A stretch of 64,000 nucleotides of DNA, taken from Seriola aureovittata (lineage: Eukaryota > Chordata > Actinopteri > Carangiformes > Carangidae). Position 1 is the first letter of the stretch. Each line of letters starts with the position of its first letter. Made by a program: the position numbers and the translations under genes. Below the pieces are notes generated by a model, which did no database searches, was not told the DNA's origin, and saw only the letters and a program-made list of their open reading frames with translations. Shown here one piece after another: positions 45,832-58,302 of this stretch. Location of the stretch: contig NC_079381.1 of assembly GCF_021018895.1 (NCBI RefSeq), positions 11,355,001-11,419,000 on the forward strand. Direction: 5' to 3'.

Positions 45832-46891
45832 AGTCTGAAACTGAGAAAATAGTCTACAGGAACCTTTGCACTTTGTTGTCTGCTTTTTATCTGGTTAAAT
45901 AACCCTTCTTAAGTGCAGCAATGACAGTTACACACACCTTCACATGCATGCACATGTGTAGGTGTGTGTGCTATGCTTATGCAAACAGCAAATCTATATG
46001 CACATGGGTTATATGTTGTGACTTATCTGTAGCTATGTTTCGGTCACTCTGAAATGTGACAGGCTGTTCCAAAGAGAAATAAGGTCACGGAAACTGGATG
46101 GATCACTGCACGTGCAGACAGCTGTGGTATGCCTAGAGCTAAATGTGTGAGCTTACTCACAGCCATGTATATGTATCAAGTGTGAGTGTGGAAACAAAAA
46201 AATCATTAAGGATGAGACCAAGCGGAGTCAAAATACAGTACAATTCAAGAAACTGAGGTACATTACTTGAAAGTTTAATGGTGAATAAAACGTCTGCTCT
46301 TATAGGATCATCATCTGTGAATATAAGTCTTGAATACTCTACTGGCATTACATTTGACCAACAACACTGGAGCTGCAAAGTTGAGTCTGCTTGAAGCAAA
46401 CACATAACAGAGCTCACAAAAGAACTGAATACAGAGGATCTGGTTTGATTTGTTGCATTTTGAATAAATGTTAACAGGACAGACTGACATACTATCTTTT
46501 TCATAAGTGTAGCCCATAGAAATAAAAATTAGAGCATGCAATCAAAATGTCCCTGCTCGGATACACAAAAACTTGACAATGGATTGAACTACCATGGTTT
46601 TAAGCCCACATAGTTTCAGAGCAACCGAGCTCAGATGTGTAATACAGATCATGATTATCCAGCAAAATTGTTTTGAATCACAAATATGGAAATCTGCAAC
46701 AGTTTCCAAAGACTTTCCCCAAATCCAGGGAAATACCACCATCTTGTGGTGGATGTTGGTCAGTACAACATATGGGAGTACTTTTTTCCCCCTCAAATTA
46801 GTCAAATTTATTGACCACCAAAAAATTGGTTTGTTAATTAACAAGATCCATAACCACATGCATACAATGAAAAAATGTGTAAAAACTAATT

Positions 46892-48577
46892 TTTATTAAC
46901 ATCTGCAAAGTTTGCTACACAGTCATCCTGACATCCTGTTTTATAACATCATGACTGAGTACAAATTTATTGCTCAGAGACAGAGACAGAGAGAGAGAGA
47001 GGCTTTTGCTGGAAAAGCCATTGCACTTTGCCTGTTGTACATCATGTTGTGTGACTCATCTGTCAACCACATCGAGAGAGACTCAACCAATAAATTAAGA
47101 CAGGAAAAGCGACACACATAATGGCAGGAAATGAATACATGAAATCACACCATCATCAATGCAAAAACATATGTAACTTGATCATTGTAATTTAAATCCA
47201 AGAGGGACACGAGAGAAATACATCAGTTACTTGCACTGTAACCCTGTTGTTGTTTTGACACATTCCTAGATTGAAAAGGATCCCAGTGATGCTACAAAAA
47301 GGTTATTACAGGCTGTGTTTTAATATGTCTTTAATAAGACTTCTGCTACAATACATGTGGGTTAATTTAAAGTTTTTTTTTTTTAACACAACATGTAGCA
47401 AAGGACGGTAATGTGTCTCTCTACTCAAAAGTAGCAGCACTGGCAAAGATGTTTAACTGCAGATGAACCAAAACTACTTCTACACTGGTGGCAATTGGAC
47501 TTCACACCTTGACATGCCGTACTGATTTTCATACTGTCGACTGGGTAACACACTATCTCTGACCGTGAAGTTCAATTTGTGTGGCAAAATATGAAACGTA
47601 AAAATATTAAAACACAGCCATAGAGTAGAAAGTAGTCCGATAAGTCAATGTTATTTCAGTTCTAGTCATTATTAGACATTTAAAAAAAAACATTTTAAAG
47701 AAGCTTAAATTGTTCAATTGCAAACATTCAATGTGTTAGTTTCACTAACAAAATACTTCCTGCATAGAATCTGGTACCAATGAAACAGTCTTACACTGTC
47801 CCTAGAAACCATGAGGTACATCAACTTTATAACGGCTGAATGAAGCTAAAGGAAATATTAAACAGGGTCGATGTGGCTTTGCATTAGACACAACTGTATC
47901 TCATAACAGTCCCAATGGAAGATAGAAGTGGAGAAATAGGCAGACAGACAGATATGAAATATCATGAAAAAGACATGAAGAAAAAGAAATGATGGCAACA
48001 ACAGTATCAGACTTGTGTCCAGACTTGCCAGGAGTTGTGAACAGTGCAGCTACTGGAGCCTTAGTCTGCGGTTTGCAGAAAGTCACTGTAAAGCTGCTTT
48101 CCCTTTAAAGGCTCTGCTTAGCATTATAAACATGCAATCATCAGAAGCACACACATCATTACAAGCATACATTCAAACACAATGCTTTTGACATCAGCCA
48201 TACAAACTGTTTAAACTCTCAGAATATTAAAGATAAAAAAAAAAAAATCTAAAAAGGTGGATTGTTCTCGAGAAAAATCTGTTGTGCAAGTTCAAGCATC
48301 TGAATTGCTAAGACGCATAAAAGTATTAAAAAACCCATTTTCTTTTTACATGTCTACAAACAGTCTCAACAAACATTGTCCACAAAAAATCAACTTGTGC
48401 CGTACACTTGCTAACATGCCTTGAAAAAACCAAAGTCCAGGTGAAATGACACGGAGCATGTCAGCGGTGTCAGTGTACTGAAACAAAGTCTGAGAGCAGT
48501 TCCTCGCCTCAGCATCTGTCTCTCTGACCTCGTGGCCCCTTGACCTGCAGGTTCTCCACAGCTACGTCAGCTCCGCA
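46892..48577 (-). other. cercam: cercam 3' UTR (inferred)
   Basis: AT-rich, non-coding sequence follows the cercam stop. Minus-strand AATAAA hexamers (TTTATT on the plus strand) stand at 46966-46971 and 46892-46897 and would give a 3' UTR of about 1.6-1.7 kb. Confidence 0.45.
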
Positions 48578-48809
48578 CTAAAGTTCATCCTTGTAGGCAG
48601 CTGACAGCATCTCGGGTGGGGGCGACCCTTTCATGGTCTTGTGGGAACCCCTCCAATCGGTGCGTACCGAGTCATCGTCCCACAGGGTGGACGTTTCCGT
48701 GTCGCTCACCCACTTGGGTTCGCCGGCGTAGTGACACGGCTGGACCAGGAGGGGGCGTGCACTGAAGGCTTGCAGGTTTCTGTTGGGGAAATGGGACTTG
48801 TAGTCCTCA
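48578..48809 (-). CDS. cercam: cercam last exon (KDEL, TAG stop)
   Basis: Acceptor tctctgcag. It encodes [37 protein letters not shown] and ends AAYKDEL, then TAG at 48578-48580. KDEL predicts retrieval to the ER lumen. Confidence 0.96.
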
Positions 48810-51800
48810 CTGCAGAGAGAGAACAGCAATAGGAGATCACATGGATTTGGTTTGATTCATTTGAGACTTTAAAAAATCTTGTATGTCACAATAAAAGAAT
48901 AAAACTAATAATAAATATTGAAAACCACATCGGCCATTAAATATTAGCACACTATATTTCCTACAAATGAGTATTAATCATTAATATCTGTTTTATTTTG
49001 GGCCTAATTTGAAAAACATCCATTTCACAGAGGCTGATTTTCAGTTACTCTTAGCATGAAGGGCGACAGCAGGACCAATGTGTGGTGTGCGGTCGTTGTG
49101 CATTCTTAGCGGACCAGTCAAGCATATCAAATTAGAATCACAGAGGTGAGAGAGAGAAAGAGAGAGAGGATAGAGAAAGTGGGTTGGCTTTAAGCCAGTT
49201 TTCCACACATGATGAAGCACACAGACACTGCCAAGCCTTCTGGTTTGCAGGCCCTTCAGCCCAAGGTCCATTTCATCTCTTGCAGTCAGTACCGCATGTG
49301 TCATATCTCGTTTACTCTGCTAGCTCATCACTGTGGGATGATGAGAGAAGTTGTCTGGCTAGGGCTAACGTCAGGTGATGTTACGGGTAGAACTGGACAC
49401 AGGGGTTGCACTAACATGCAGCCATTAAAGAAACAGTTTGGAGGAGAAATGTTATGAAGGTGTCAAAGCTAAAGCAAACCTCAAAGTATTTCTAATAAAT
49501 CACAAACAAACAATATACAGAAATTACATATACAACCCTTTGGGTAAAGGGGGTCATGAGATAGAGGAGGAATTGGTGGAGGAAAACAAAGAAGAAGAAT
49601 AGTAGAAATGTTTTGACTGCTGGAAGGAACTAACTCTGTGAGTAAAAGGAAAAATCCTACAGCCATGCTAGCAGGTCTGTGCTGTATTTAGGACAAGTGG
49701 TGCTCTGAGCTAAAAGGTAACAGGGCCAGGTGCTTATGAAGACAATGCTCACATGCTAATGCTTAGCATGTACAATGTTTACCACATTCACTGTCTTAGT
49801 TTAATGTGTGAGCACGTTAGCTTTTTCTAATTACCACTAAACTCAAAGTAGCTACGGCGGTGAAATGCTGTTAGTTATGCAGTTGGATCCAACTGAATCA
49901 TTTAACTAAAAAAACAATAATGTAAACCTCATGGTGACACGACGATGTTAAAAGAAATGTTCATCATTTTTCAAGTTCAACGCAATTCTGCCAGAGAGAC
50001 ATCTGAGTCCACTGCGGCTGTCTGTCTGGCAACCACACTGTGCCTAAAAAAAAAAAGTGGCAATCCACATTGCCCCAAATCCAGACAATCAATCTCAGAG
50101 AGAGATGCTGCCATGAAACCTGGAGGCCTATATCATCCAAAAAGAAAATCTTGAAAAGCACTACATATTAACCTGACTGGAACAGAGATTATGGCCAAAA
50201 CTGAACGTCTTTTCAAAGAAACCACATGTAAAACCACAGACTAAATATATAGCGTGCACACAAGTTTAGGCAGCTATAAGGAGGAATCCTTGCAGCGTTC
50301 ATGAGGTCTGTTTTAACTTTGAATTTCTGGCTGGAAGAATGCTAAAAGACTAGTAGTCATTGAATGTGAATATGAGATAAGAAACCATGATAGAATTTTT
50401 CACAAAACTATTCATTAAGATCAGAGATTAAAACCAGGAAAAGTAAGAAAGAAGCACATTTCTGCCCGCGGCTTCAGTGCTGATGTCGTACATACTTGGG
50501 ATGTTTGTCATACATGATGGGGAGGAACTCATCGACAGGCAGCATCTTGGAAAGCGGCTCAGCATTGAGCAGTTTTTGGGCTCCCTGTAGTGAGATGGCA
50601 TAAGACAGAGTCCAGTACGAGTAGTCCGCCATCACCAGGTTCCGAACATTCTCCACCGGCTCCTCGTTTCCAGGATTCACCTGCTTCCTGCCGAAGTATC
50701 TGTGGAGCAATAATGAGAAAAATGGAGGGTAAAGAGAAGAGGTAAAAGAGCAAAAATCCAAAACAACTTAGTACTGAAATCTGTTGCTGTTCTTTGCTGC
50801 CAAATGTCCTGGAAACAGTTTTTCTTTTCTGTTTTGCAGCATTTGTTCTGCATATGTGTCTAACTATCTTCAGAGAGAGTTATGGAAACTGAAATACAAA
50901 ACAACAAAAAAAAAAAGTCTCTGGTTCACATCCCATCTTCACGCTGATAAATACTTTCAAAATACTTTCACCATGTGTTTGACGTTTGTTTCCATGTGCT
51001 TTACAACTTGAATCACAGGGAAACTGACTCACAAATACAGAGCTGCATTGGTATGCAGACACACACGAGGGAATATTTACACCCCGACACTGTTCAACTC
51101 TGTTTGAATAAGCTGTGAGTGATGTGTGTTGCATTCCTGAACGTGGACTTTCTTTTCTGACTTTTGACCCTTTTCCTCAACACACATACACACACACACA
51201 CAAAATACTTTTTTTGAGGATACTCTACCTTCCCTGCCTAATCCTTGGCCTTCATTTAACCCCACTTAAAACAGGTACCACGGGGGGTAAAACATTGTCT
51301 TACATGATGTCCCAATCCAGCTCCACCAGCTCCACCTCCTCCATCAGCCTGAGGACTCGTCGTTTGAAGTTGGCCTGGAATCGAGCGTCATCTTCGAAGA
51401 CAAGTGCTTTATCCATCTGCTCGTCCACCATCTGAGGAGAAGAGGGAAAAATGTTGTGCGTTTCCCCATCGGGCTCTGTATTTTATGTCTTCTTTTTTAA
51501 CACAGACAACACAAAATACACAAGTAGTTATTTAGCAAATACATTAAAGTGAAATAGGAAACATATCCTTTTTTATTTATTTTTATTTTGGGTTTTGGTT
51601 ATTTGAATTTCAGTCTATAAAATTAAGTTTTATTCATATGTAATTTATTTAAGATTAAAAATGTCATAAATTACAGTGAATGCAATAAAAGACAATCTAA
51701 TTCATAAGGCATTTGGATGAATTTGTATTTGACAAACAGATTTGATTCTTGCCTCAAATACAATATAATCCTAATACCAAAACCTAAACCCTACACCTGA

Positions 51801-54800
51801 ATTTGTCCTCTTCATTATATTGTTCTCTACAAACCACTCTCAGTCATGCCAATAAAGACCTTCATGGACAATTTGTTTGTCCTCTCACCTCCTTCCAGAT
51901 GAAGAAGTGGCTGAGGAAGCAGCCCACCTCTCCTTTAGTCAGGGTGCGTCCAGAGAACGGGTCGTAATAGCCCGGCAGCAGGTCAACACCCAGGATCTTT
52001 ATGTCACTGCTGTTCAGTGCACTGCATACACACACACACAGGTATTATATTCCCACAATTCCACAGACAACCTCACTGCACACTGTCCTCTGTGTTTCCC
52101 ACATGTGCAATATACCTAGCCATAAAAATAGATTTTTTCAGTCATAACTGTCTTCATTCAGATTTGCTCAGAAGTGGATTATAACTGAACCATGAACCTA
52201 CAGTAAAAACAAGAATCACGAGCTGATATATCAGTATGTTCCCGTAGAGAATTTTCCTATCAGCCATTCTCCAATCTACATTTTCTCTCAGTATCTGCAA
52301 ATTTAGTATTGATTTTTTTTTTTTTTTTTTACATGGAAACATGGAGTACTGCACTTACTTTCCATCCACAGCATCCACCACCTTGACGTCAATCTCCAGC
52401 TCATTCAGAGAGAACAGCATCCGGTCTCTGCGGTCAGGACGGCGTCGCAGATTTATCAGATATATCTGAGACGAGGTGGGGAAATGGATATTTAATTCTG
52501 TTTACTGCAGGTCATAGCTGTCATGCATATTGTTAATTTCCAACTTAGACTTCTGCATACAAGTCTACACTTTATTACGTACTTTTTAAAACTCCATTCA
52601 TCAAGGGACAACTACACTATACTTCAATTACTTTGGATTATGCTAAAAAACCTAAAAAAAAAAAAGTTGAATTTCTTCATGCTCTAATCATTATATATCC
52701 TGCTGTGTATGAAAATTTAATATTAAAAAAGTATTAAAATTTTATTAAAAGTCACTGACTAGAGGTTCTACAGCAGGATTTTCATTAATAACATTCAAGA
52801 ACCGAGGAACGTTTTTTTTCTCTGATGCTGAAACAAAAATCCTTTTTACCTCGTTGAAGCCCATGAGGTCCCTCTGTTTGGGGAACATGTGGACGAAGCG
52901 AGACGGGTGCATGGGAGGACCATCGACTTTTTTACATATGGGGGACATTTGAGTTTGAAGAGAAGAACATAAATTTGTGAAATAAAGCTGAACTTGCACA
53001 AAATGAACATGTGGAGAGCAGCTGATAAACCAAGGATTAATAACTGTTGCTTTTCATATATTTTTTCAGTCTGTGTATCAATTTGTTTATTTTTTTAACT
53101 CTCTTATTATTAACAAATAGTGAATACAGTCTGCTTACTCATGGACTCAAGGTGGACGTGAACAAAGTTGAGGCGATCATCTTCCAAAGTGTGCTGAGGT
53201 TTGGCCGGGACGTTCAGGTAGCCGTAGCGCTCCTTGTTACTCAGGTACATTTGCACTTCTGAGCAGCAACAAAAATGAATGACTCAGTAAATTGAATGAA
53301 TGAACGAGACGTTAATTGTTCAACATCCTTGTTTTCCCACTAGGACACATTAATCAACCGTGAAAAAGTGCGTTTGTACAGACATTACTTTGCTTGAGTT
53401 AACCTGTCTTTCAGTGCATGTGATTACAAAAACACAAAGACAAACAGGCACTAACAAACCTGCGGCCCGACAGGAGAAGGCGAACACAATGATGTCATCG
53501 TAAGGCCACGAGTAGTCCTCGTGAGGAGGGTAGAAAGCCAGTTTCTTCATGCCCTCCTTCCTTAAATCCAGCAGCATGGTGGAGTGGACCATGGGCACCG
53601 GGTAGCAGCCCAGCCTGTGGCGGTGACGGGTGGGGAAATATTCTGCTGTTCGGCGATAATATCCCTGAACAAGTGCATACACACAAATATGAAAAAGTGA
53701 ACAAACATTTTTTCTGACTGACTTGGTGTTACCTTCCAACAGGTTACTGACCCCTATCTGAAGTGTTGCTCACCTGTGGAGTGATACCGCACCAGTAGTT
53801 GGAGTACGCTCCCTGAGAGTCCAACATGGGAGCGATGACTGACTTGTTCTCCGCTATCAGCAGGTTGAGGGTGTCTGGGTTGGTGAGGATATTGTCTGTG
53901 TCAGCATACTGAAACAAAGACAGACAGACAGATGACACAAAGAGAAGAGAGAGGGAATAGGAGAGTGATTGTAGTGTCTGGTCTCACTGCAACAATGGAT
54001 GAAATAACAGCAGCAAAGAAGGGACATCAGACGGATCAAGGCAGGTATTGATATGAATCTTAGTAAGATTATGTTATAATTTACCAGGATGTAGTCGGCC
54101 CAGCGTTTCCTGGCGAAGTTCAGTGCTGCCTGCTTTAGCTTCATCACATACTCATATCTGCTGTTGGGCCAATGCTTAGGACCCAGCTCTCCTGCATAGG
54201 ACCTAAGACCAACAGAGACAAGAGAGACCATATATACTGTCTTAGTATCCTTTTCTTACACCTCATAATTTTTCATTTAGTTAGGCTGAAGGGTTTCAGT
54301 GGCAACATACCTTTCCTAAATAAATGATATAGTGAAAAAAAATCAATCACTATATGCAGACTTTCAAAACTAAGAAATAAATACCAAAACACAAAAAAAT
54401 TAAATGTGGGTAAATCTATTTGGGTGGATCGCCAAATAAATTCTGTATACTGTATGATAAACACAGTATATGTGCATACACAGCGTAAAACACAGCTGTA
54501 CAGACACCTTAAAAAGTTCAGTGACTGTGAGCAGGTTAGTAGAGTTCAGACTGTTTAACATGCATGCGCAAATAATTTCCACTATTGGCCTCCTCTGCTC
54601 AGACAGATATCCACATAGAGAAACATGTATGGACAAGCAGAGGCGTGCCACATCATTCTTCATTATCCAGAGACAAAATATAGTGAAACCACCAATGCTG
54701 ACAGGTGAGCTACAGGCTAAGAGCCTATAAAGGTGTATTAATACATTTTCATTGTGCATAGAAGAAAAGACAGAATGAGCCAGATCAAAGCTTCAAGTAC

Positions 54801-56499
54801 AGCTTGGAGCTGGACCATCAGCAAGGGGCTTGAGTTATTTCAATACTACCAGTATGACACCACAGGGAAGCTTTGACAGTGATCCCGGTAAAATAAAAGA
54901 GAGGGAGTGGGCTTACTCCTTTCTTTTTCCTTCATATTAATGCACCCACTCAAGTGTCCTGGGTAAGATTTGCTTGCTCTACACATGACCTGCAGGACCA
55001 GGACAAGATCAGTGTTAAACCAGACCACAAAAGTTCGATACATTAATGCTGTTATTTGGACTCACGTGGGCTGCTCCATTGGTCTCCACTCAACATAATG
55101 GTAAAATTTCTGCATGACAGTAAGCCACTCTTTCAGTATGGCTGTGGTGTTATCCAAGTTGTGATCCGTGGCAGCCCTAAGGAGAGAGAGAGCAGATGGT
55201 AAAATAAATGTAGACATCCAAAACTGATGAAGATGATGAACCAGGGTGAATTTGTTTTAACTGCTGGTTTAACGGAGGGAATATGGACAGAACTCCAACA
55301 AATCTTTATGGAGGTACAAATATTTGTTCCCCTCAAATGATAAATTCTGAGAAAGCTGTTTAAGAATAGAATATAGTAACTACTTTAAACAGGAAAGTGG
55401 AAGAGCCACTAGTTAGTGGGGGTGTTTTCAGAGTCTTGATCAGGATTTCACACATATTTGAAAAGCTTTCAACACCAGTAATCTTACTGCTCGAATATCT
55501 GCTCCAGTGAAAAGCAGGGGTGGACAACATGATGACACAGTGACATGAAACAATACTGAAATTTTGCCTTGGTATGTGTTGTTATATGAATCTCTGTATG
55601 ATTTAGACAATTCTGGGCCTACTTGTAAATGTAAATTAGCTGAAAAAAACAGAATCTTTATATAATTTTTGCATCAATCATGTGATTAAATATTTTAACT
55701 TGCCACGTATTGCATTTATTAGTGTTGAAAGTATAGTCTTATATCCTACACACATACTGCTGTGAACACATCACCTATAGTACCCTACCATTATCACCTT
55801 TATACAAAACCAGATAGATGACTATCACAGCTGTATTTGGTCTCTGTTAGGTAACCCAGCAACAGCTAATCTTTCTTTATAGATCCAGCGCCATCAAATC
55901 AAACCTTAAACTTACGAGAAAAACACATATAAAAAGATGGTTACTAAGCCCAGAGACGTATACTGCTAAAAACCACTGGAGGGCAGTTCTGTTTGTGCGT
56001 TTTAATCATTAGTGTTACACATATTTTATTCAAAGCATTGTTCAGAAAGCATATCAGTTAGAACAAACTCTAAATTCATGCAGTCCACATAAGGAAATGA
56101 CTGTGGCAGCCTGGGCTGTGAGAGGCACACAGGGAAGAGGGGAGGAGGGGGAGATCGCTGCTGCTTTCACAAACTCATTTAAATGCCATTGACCTTTTGA
56201 ACGGCTGCTATAGTCGGATACAAAAAAAAAAGAGGGAGAGCCCTGTACAAACAGCCCAGCAGTGCATGCAGTCCGGTGTCCATGCAGAAAACCCACCACA
56301 CAGAGATGCGATCTTTGGGGTAGTTGAGCCTCTCCAGAGCTCCGAGGTAGTACGGCAGGGAATGGGCAGCGTTTCTGGCTATGATAGCGATAACCACGGT
56401 GGGAGGCTGCATTTTCGACTCCTCCGGATACTTTTCCTCCGAAAAGTAACTCTCTGCCTGGAAAACAAAGGCCGCTAAAACTAGAAAGCGAAGTAACAT
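48578..56499 (-). CDS. cercam: cerebral endothelial cell adhesion molecule, GLT25-family ER protein (complete, 12 exons)
   Basis: ER-lumen protein with two glycosyltransferase-25-type domains. It is a paralogue of the collagen galactosyltransferases COLGALT1/2, although mammalian CERCAM is reported to lack that activity. Exons, 5' to 3': 56499-56297, 55176-55066, 54202-54085, 53908-53774, 53664-53460, 53258-53139, 52926-52850, 52465-52359, 52021-51889, 51431-51304, 50699-50496, 48809-48578. The total is 1773 nt, 590 residues plus TAG (human 595). Residues 1-17 form a signal peptide, [26 protein letters not shown] at about 146-154 is the DxD-like site of the first domain. FEDDARF at about 415-421 lies in the second domain, and KDEL ends the protein. 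ADTDN, KQVNP and WDDDS match CERCAM rather than COLGALT1/2. The start ATG at 56499 has a strong Kozak context (CCACCATGT). Confidence 0.94.
49720..49880. repeat. possible interspersed repeat in cercam 3' flank intron 11
   Basis: Contains cacatgctaatgcttagcat and tagctttttctaattacc, wording I recall from a dispersed teleost repeat. Single copy here. Confidence 0.25.
50496..50699 (-). CDS. cercam: cercam exon 11
   Basis: Acceptor gctccacag, donor gtatgt. It encodes [37 protein letters not shown] and [17 protein letters not shown], residues 446-514. Confidence 0.96.
51304..51431 (-). CDS. cercam: cercam exon 10 (second-domain EDD motif)
   Basis: Acceptor tctcctcag, donor gtaaga. It encodes [20 protein letters not shown] and [14 protein letters not shown], residues 404-446. 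Confidence 0.95.
51889..52021 (-). CDS. cercam: cercam exon 9
   Basis: Acceptor gtatgcag after a short (TG)n tract, donor gtgaga. It encodes [20 protein letters not shown] and [19 protein letters not shown], residues 359-403. Confidence 0.95.
52359..52465 (-). CDS. cercam: cercam exon 8
   Basis: Acceptor cgtctcag, donor gtaagt. It encodes [20 protein letters not shown] and VKVVDAVDG, residues 324-359, the start of the second GT25 domain. Confidence 0.95.
52850..52926 (-). CDS. cercam: cercam exon 7 (weak acceptor)
   Basis: Encodes [20 protein letters not shown] and LMGFNE, residues 298-323, donor gtaaaa. The acceptor tgtaaaaaag is purine rich and weak, but it is the only AG that keeps the frame and matches the family. 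Confidence 0.88.
53139..53258 (-). CDS. cercam: cercam exon 6
   Basis: Acceptor gctgctcag, donor gtaagc. It encodes [20 protein letters not shown] and [16 protein letters not shown], residues 258-298. Confidence 0.93.
53460..53664 (-). CDS. cercam: cercam exon 5
   Basis: Acceptor ttgttcag, donor gtttgt. It encodes [37 protein letters not shown] and [15 protein letters not shown], residues 190-258. Confidence 0.95.
53774..53908 (-). CDS. cercam: cercam exon 4 (DxD-like motif)
   Basis: Acceptor ttgtttcag, donor gtgagc. It encodes [20 protein letters not shown] and [20 protein letters not shown], residues 145-189. ADTDN is the CERCAM version of the COLGALT VDADN motif. Confidence 0.95.
54085..54202 (-). 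CDS. cercam: cercam exon 3
   Basis: Acceptor ggtcttag, donor gtaaat. It encodes [20 protein letters not shown] and [17 protein letters not shown], residues 105-144. Confidence 0.94.
55066..55176 (-). CDS. cercam: cercam exon 2
   Basis: Acceptor ctctccttag, donor gtgagt. It encodes [20 protein letters not shown] and VEWRPMEQP, residues 68-105, including an NTT glycosylation sequon. It is interrupted by stops outside the exon, so it is easily missed. Confidence 0.93.
56297..56499 (-). CDS. cercam: cercam exon 1 (signal peptide)
   Basis: Begins [20 protein letters not shown] and contains [20 protein letters not shown] and [10 protein letters not shown], the family's N-terminal signature. Donor gtgggt. 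Confidence 0.94.
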
Positions 56500-56649
56500 G
56501 GTGGAGGCTGAGAGGGTCCTGCTCAATAATCCACGGAGCTTCAGTAGCTCAGCACGTAGCCGCTGTACGCGTCAGCAGTCCAAGAAAAAAAAAGGGCTTT
56601 CCCAAAATTTTCAACCCCCACTTTAACTTATTGTACACGGCTGGCTCAC

Positions 56650-56820
56650 TTCTTCTTTTTTTTCCAAGAACAAACCCAAACCCGGTCCGACAGAGGGTTC
56701 AATTACAACTTCCGTTTTAGGCTCACGGCTCAAGAGAAGTTTGACAACGTTTACCAAAGATGAAGGCGTGATTTGGCCAGAATGTAGTTCTTCATAAATC
56801 TCAGAAGACAACGGTGACAT
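56650..56820 (-). CDS. unidentified first-exon candidate upstream of cercam
   Basis: An ATG at 56820 opens 57 codons starting MSPLSSEIYEELHSGQITPS and ending GPGLGLFLEKKEE, followed by a donor-like GAA/gtgagc at phase 0. Without splicing the frame closes eight codons later. The composition (amphipathic, no low-complexity bias) looks protein-like. I do not recognise the family. The ending GLGLFLEKK loosely recalls the first strand of SET domains (G-x-G-x-F), which is only a guess. It lies 151 nt upstream of cercam exon 1 on the same strand, so it may instead be cercam 5' UTR sequence or an alternative first exon. Confidence 0.35.
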
Positions 56821-57984
56821 ATCCAGTTGGAAAATGGGGAAACTATGACGTTAAGCGATTAACATGCAGTCATCCATAACGCCAAAAAAAAAAAAAAAAA
56901 ATGGGGGGAAAAAGTGATAAAACACTTGATCTTATAGTCAGAAATAGTACTTTACTCCCTGTTGCACTTTTAGCTAACAGATCATAACAAACATAACAAA
57001 TCATTAACATTTAGGCTGCAGTGTAGGTGTTTACATTTATATGCACATAACGCATGAAATATATATGAGCATGAAATATAAGTTATAAGTAGGCCAACAT
57101 AGATGTAGTCTAAAATGTCCTCGCGACTTGAAGGCTGCAGTGCACATCAGCAGGCCTACATGGCAGTTTCTGGTGTTTATTCTGGCAGCCGTTTCAGAGA
57201 TTGACCAGCAGAGGGAGGGTTTGATCCAAGAGAAGGCCCATACAAGCATGTAGCTTATATAATTATAATTGTATGGGCAAGGAGGAGCTCAACCTCAGAA
57301 GAGTACACGCAGGCTAAGGAGGCTGACATTTCTCAGAAAAACACTGATTTCATTCAGAAGAGATGATAATGGGTAGAGACCACCTTTCACAAGCAATTCA
57401 GGGTGGAAATGTAGTGTGGATCATACTCAGCTATATTTATTTGACGTATAGTTACATTGCAGCTTGAGATTTTACATTCAAACCATATGATAAGATCATA
57501 AAATATAATGTTTTGCTATAAAAATGAACTATACAGCCCAACAGTATATGAAGTGGTTCAAATCTGCCAAAAAACCCCCACTAAAATGCTATGTCCTATT
57601 TTATAATAAGGCACATTTTATAAAAGGTTTGTAAATTTACTAATGGCTTTATTTATATTTATGAGTTAATCTATTAAGTTTCCAGCTTATACAAAAATCT
57701 ATTTGACTGAGTGTATCCTAGAAGACATTAAGCAAAGTGAGTACTTTTGTTTTTGATACTCATGTGCATTTTGCTGATAATAACTATATACTTTCAGTGA
57801 AGTACATTTTAATGCAAGACTCTTATTTGTAATAGCACTTTTTACACTGCGTTATTTCTACTTTGAAGTAAAGTATCTGGTCCAAGTTATTTACACTAAT
57901 GTGATGTAAAGTGGATGGTGTGAACGCCACAGGGTCAGGAGGTCTCCTCTGGGAAGTGATGAGCAGTAAACACAGAAGACCTGA

Positions 57985-58302
57985 TCAGGGAGACAAGGAT
58001 GAATTCCTTGTATCTTCAGTAAGACTGATGTTCAGCCTTATATTCACCCTGTTAATGAAACATTTTTGGAATTCTTCACATTGAAATGAAGACGACTCCA
58101 AACAGGAGATAAACAGAGAAACGACATTGGAAAGTTTCTGGTATTTAGCCATGAGATCTGTCAGAAATTTTAACTCGTAATTAGATATATTTTCCCTTTG
58201 CTCTCTGTCGTTATTCATTATAGCCTTATAGTCTTGACTGATCTGTTGAGAAGAGGAGTTGTGGGTTTTGTTGCTGTCACAGAGTCCATTGTTCAGAAGG
58301 AG
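57985..58302 (-). other. open frame of about 104 codons, possible exon of unknown gene
   Basis: The frame after the acceptor-like gtccttag stays open to 57985. It includes ATG-led MNNDREQRENISNYELKFLT and CEEFQKCFINR, after which a donor-like gtgaat occurs. No family was recognised and AT-rich DNA can give such frames by chance. Confidence 0.15.

Larger units (their letters stand above)
44521..46890. other. intergenic region between sardh 5' end and cercam 3' end
   Basis: No coding potential was recognised on either strand. It contains (TA)n and (GATA)n arrays at about 44770-44872, a compound (TG)n at about 45757-45831, and otherwise unique AT-rich sequence. Confidence 0.5.

Noticed and set aside
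48578..56499. Assignment of the third gene as colgalt1 or colgalt2
   Set aside because: [14 protein letters not shown] and [12 protein letters not shown] match CERCAM rather than the VDADN and other wording of the active galactosyltransferases.
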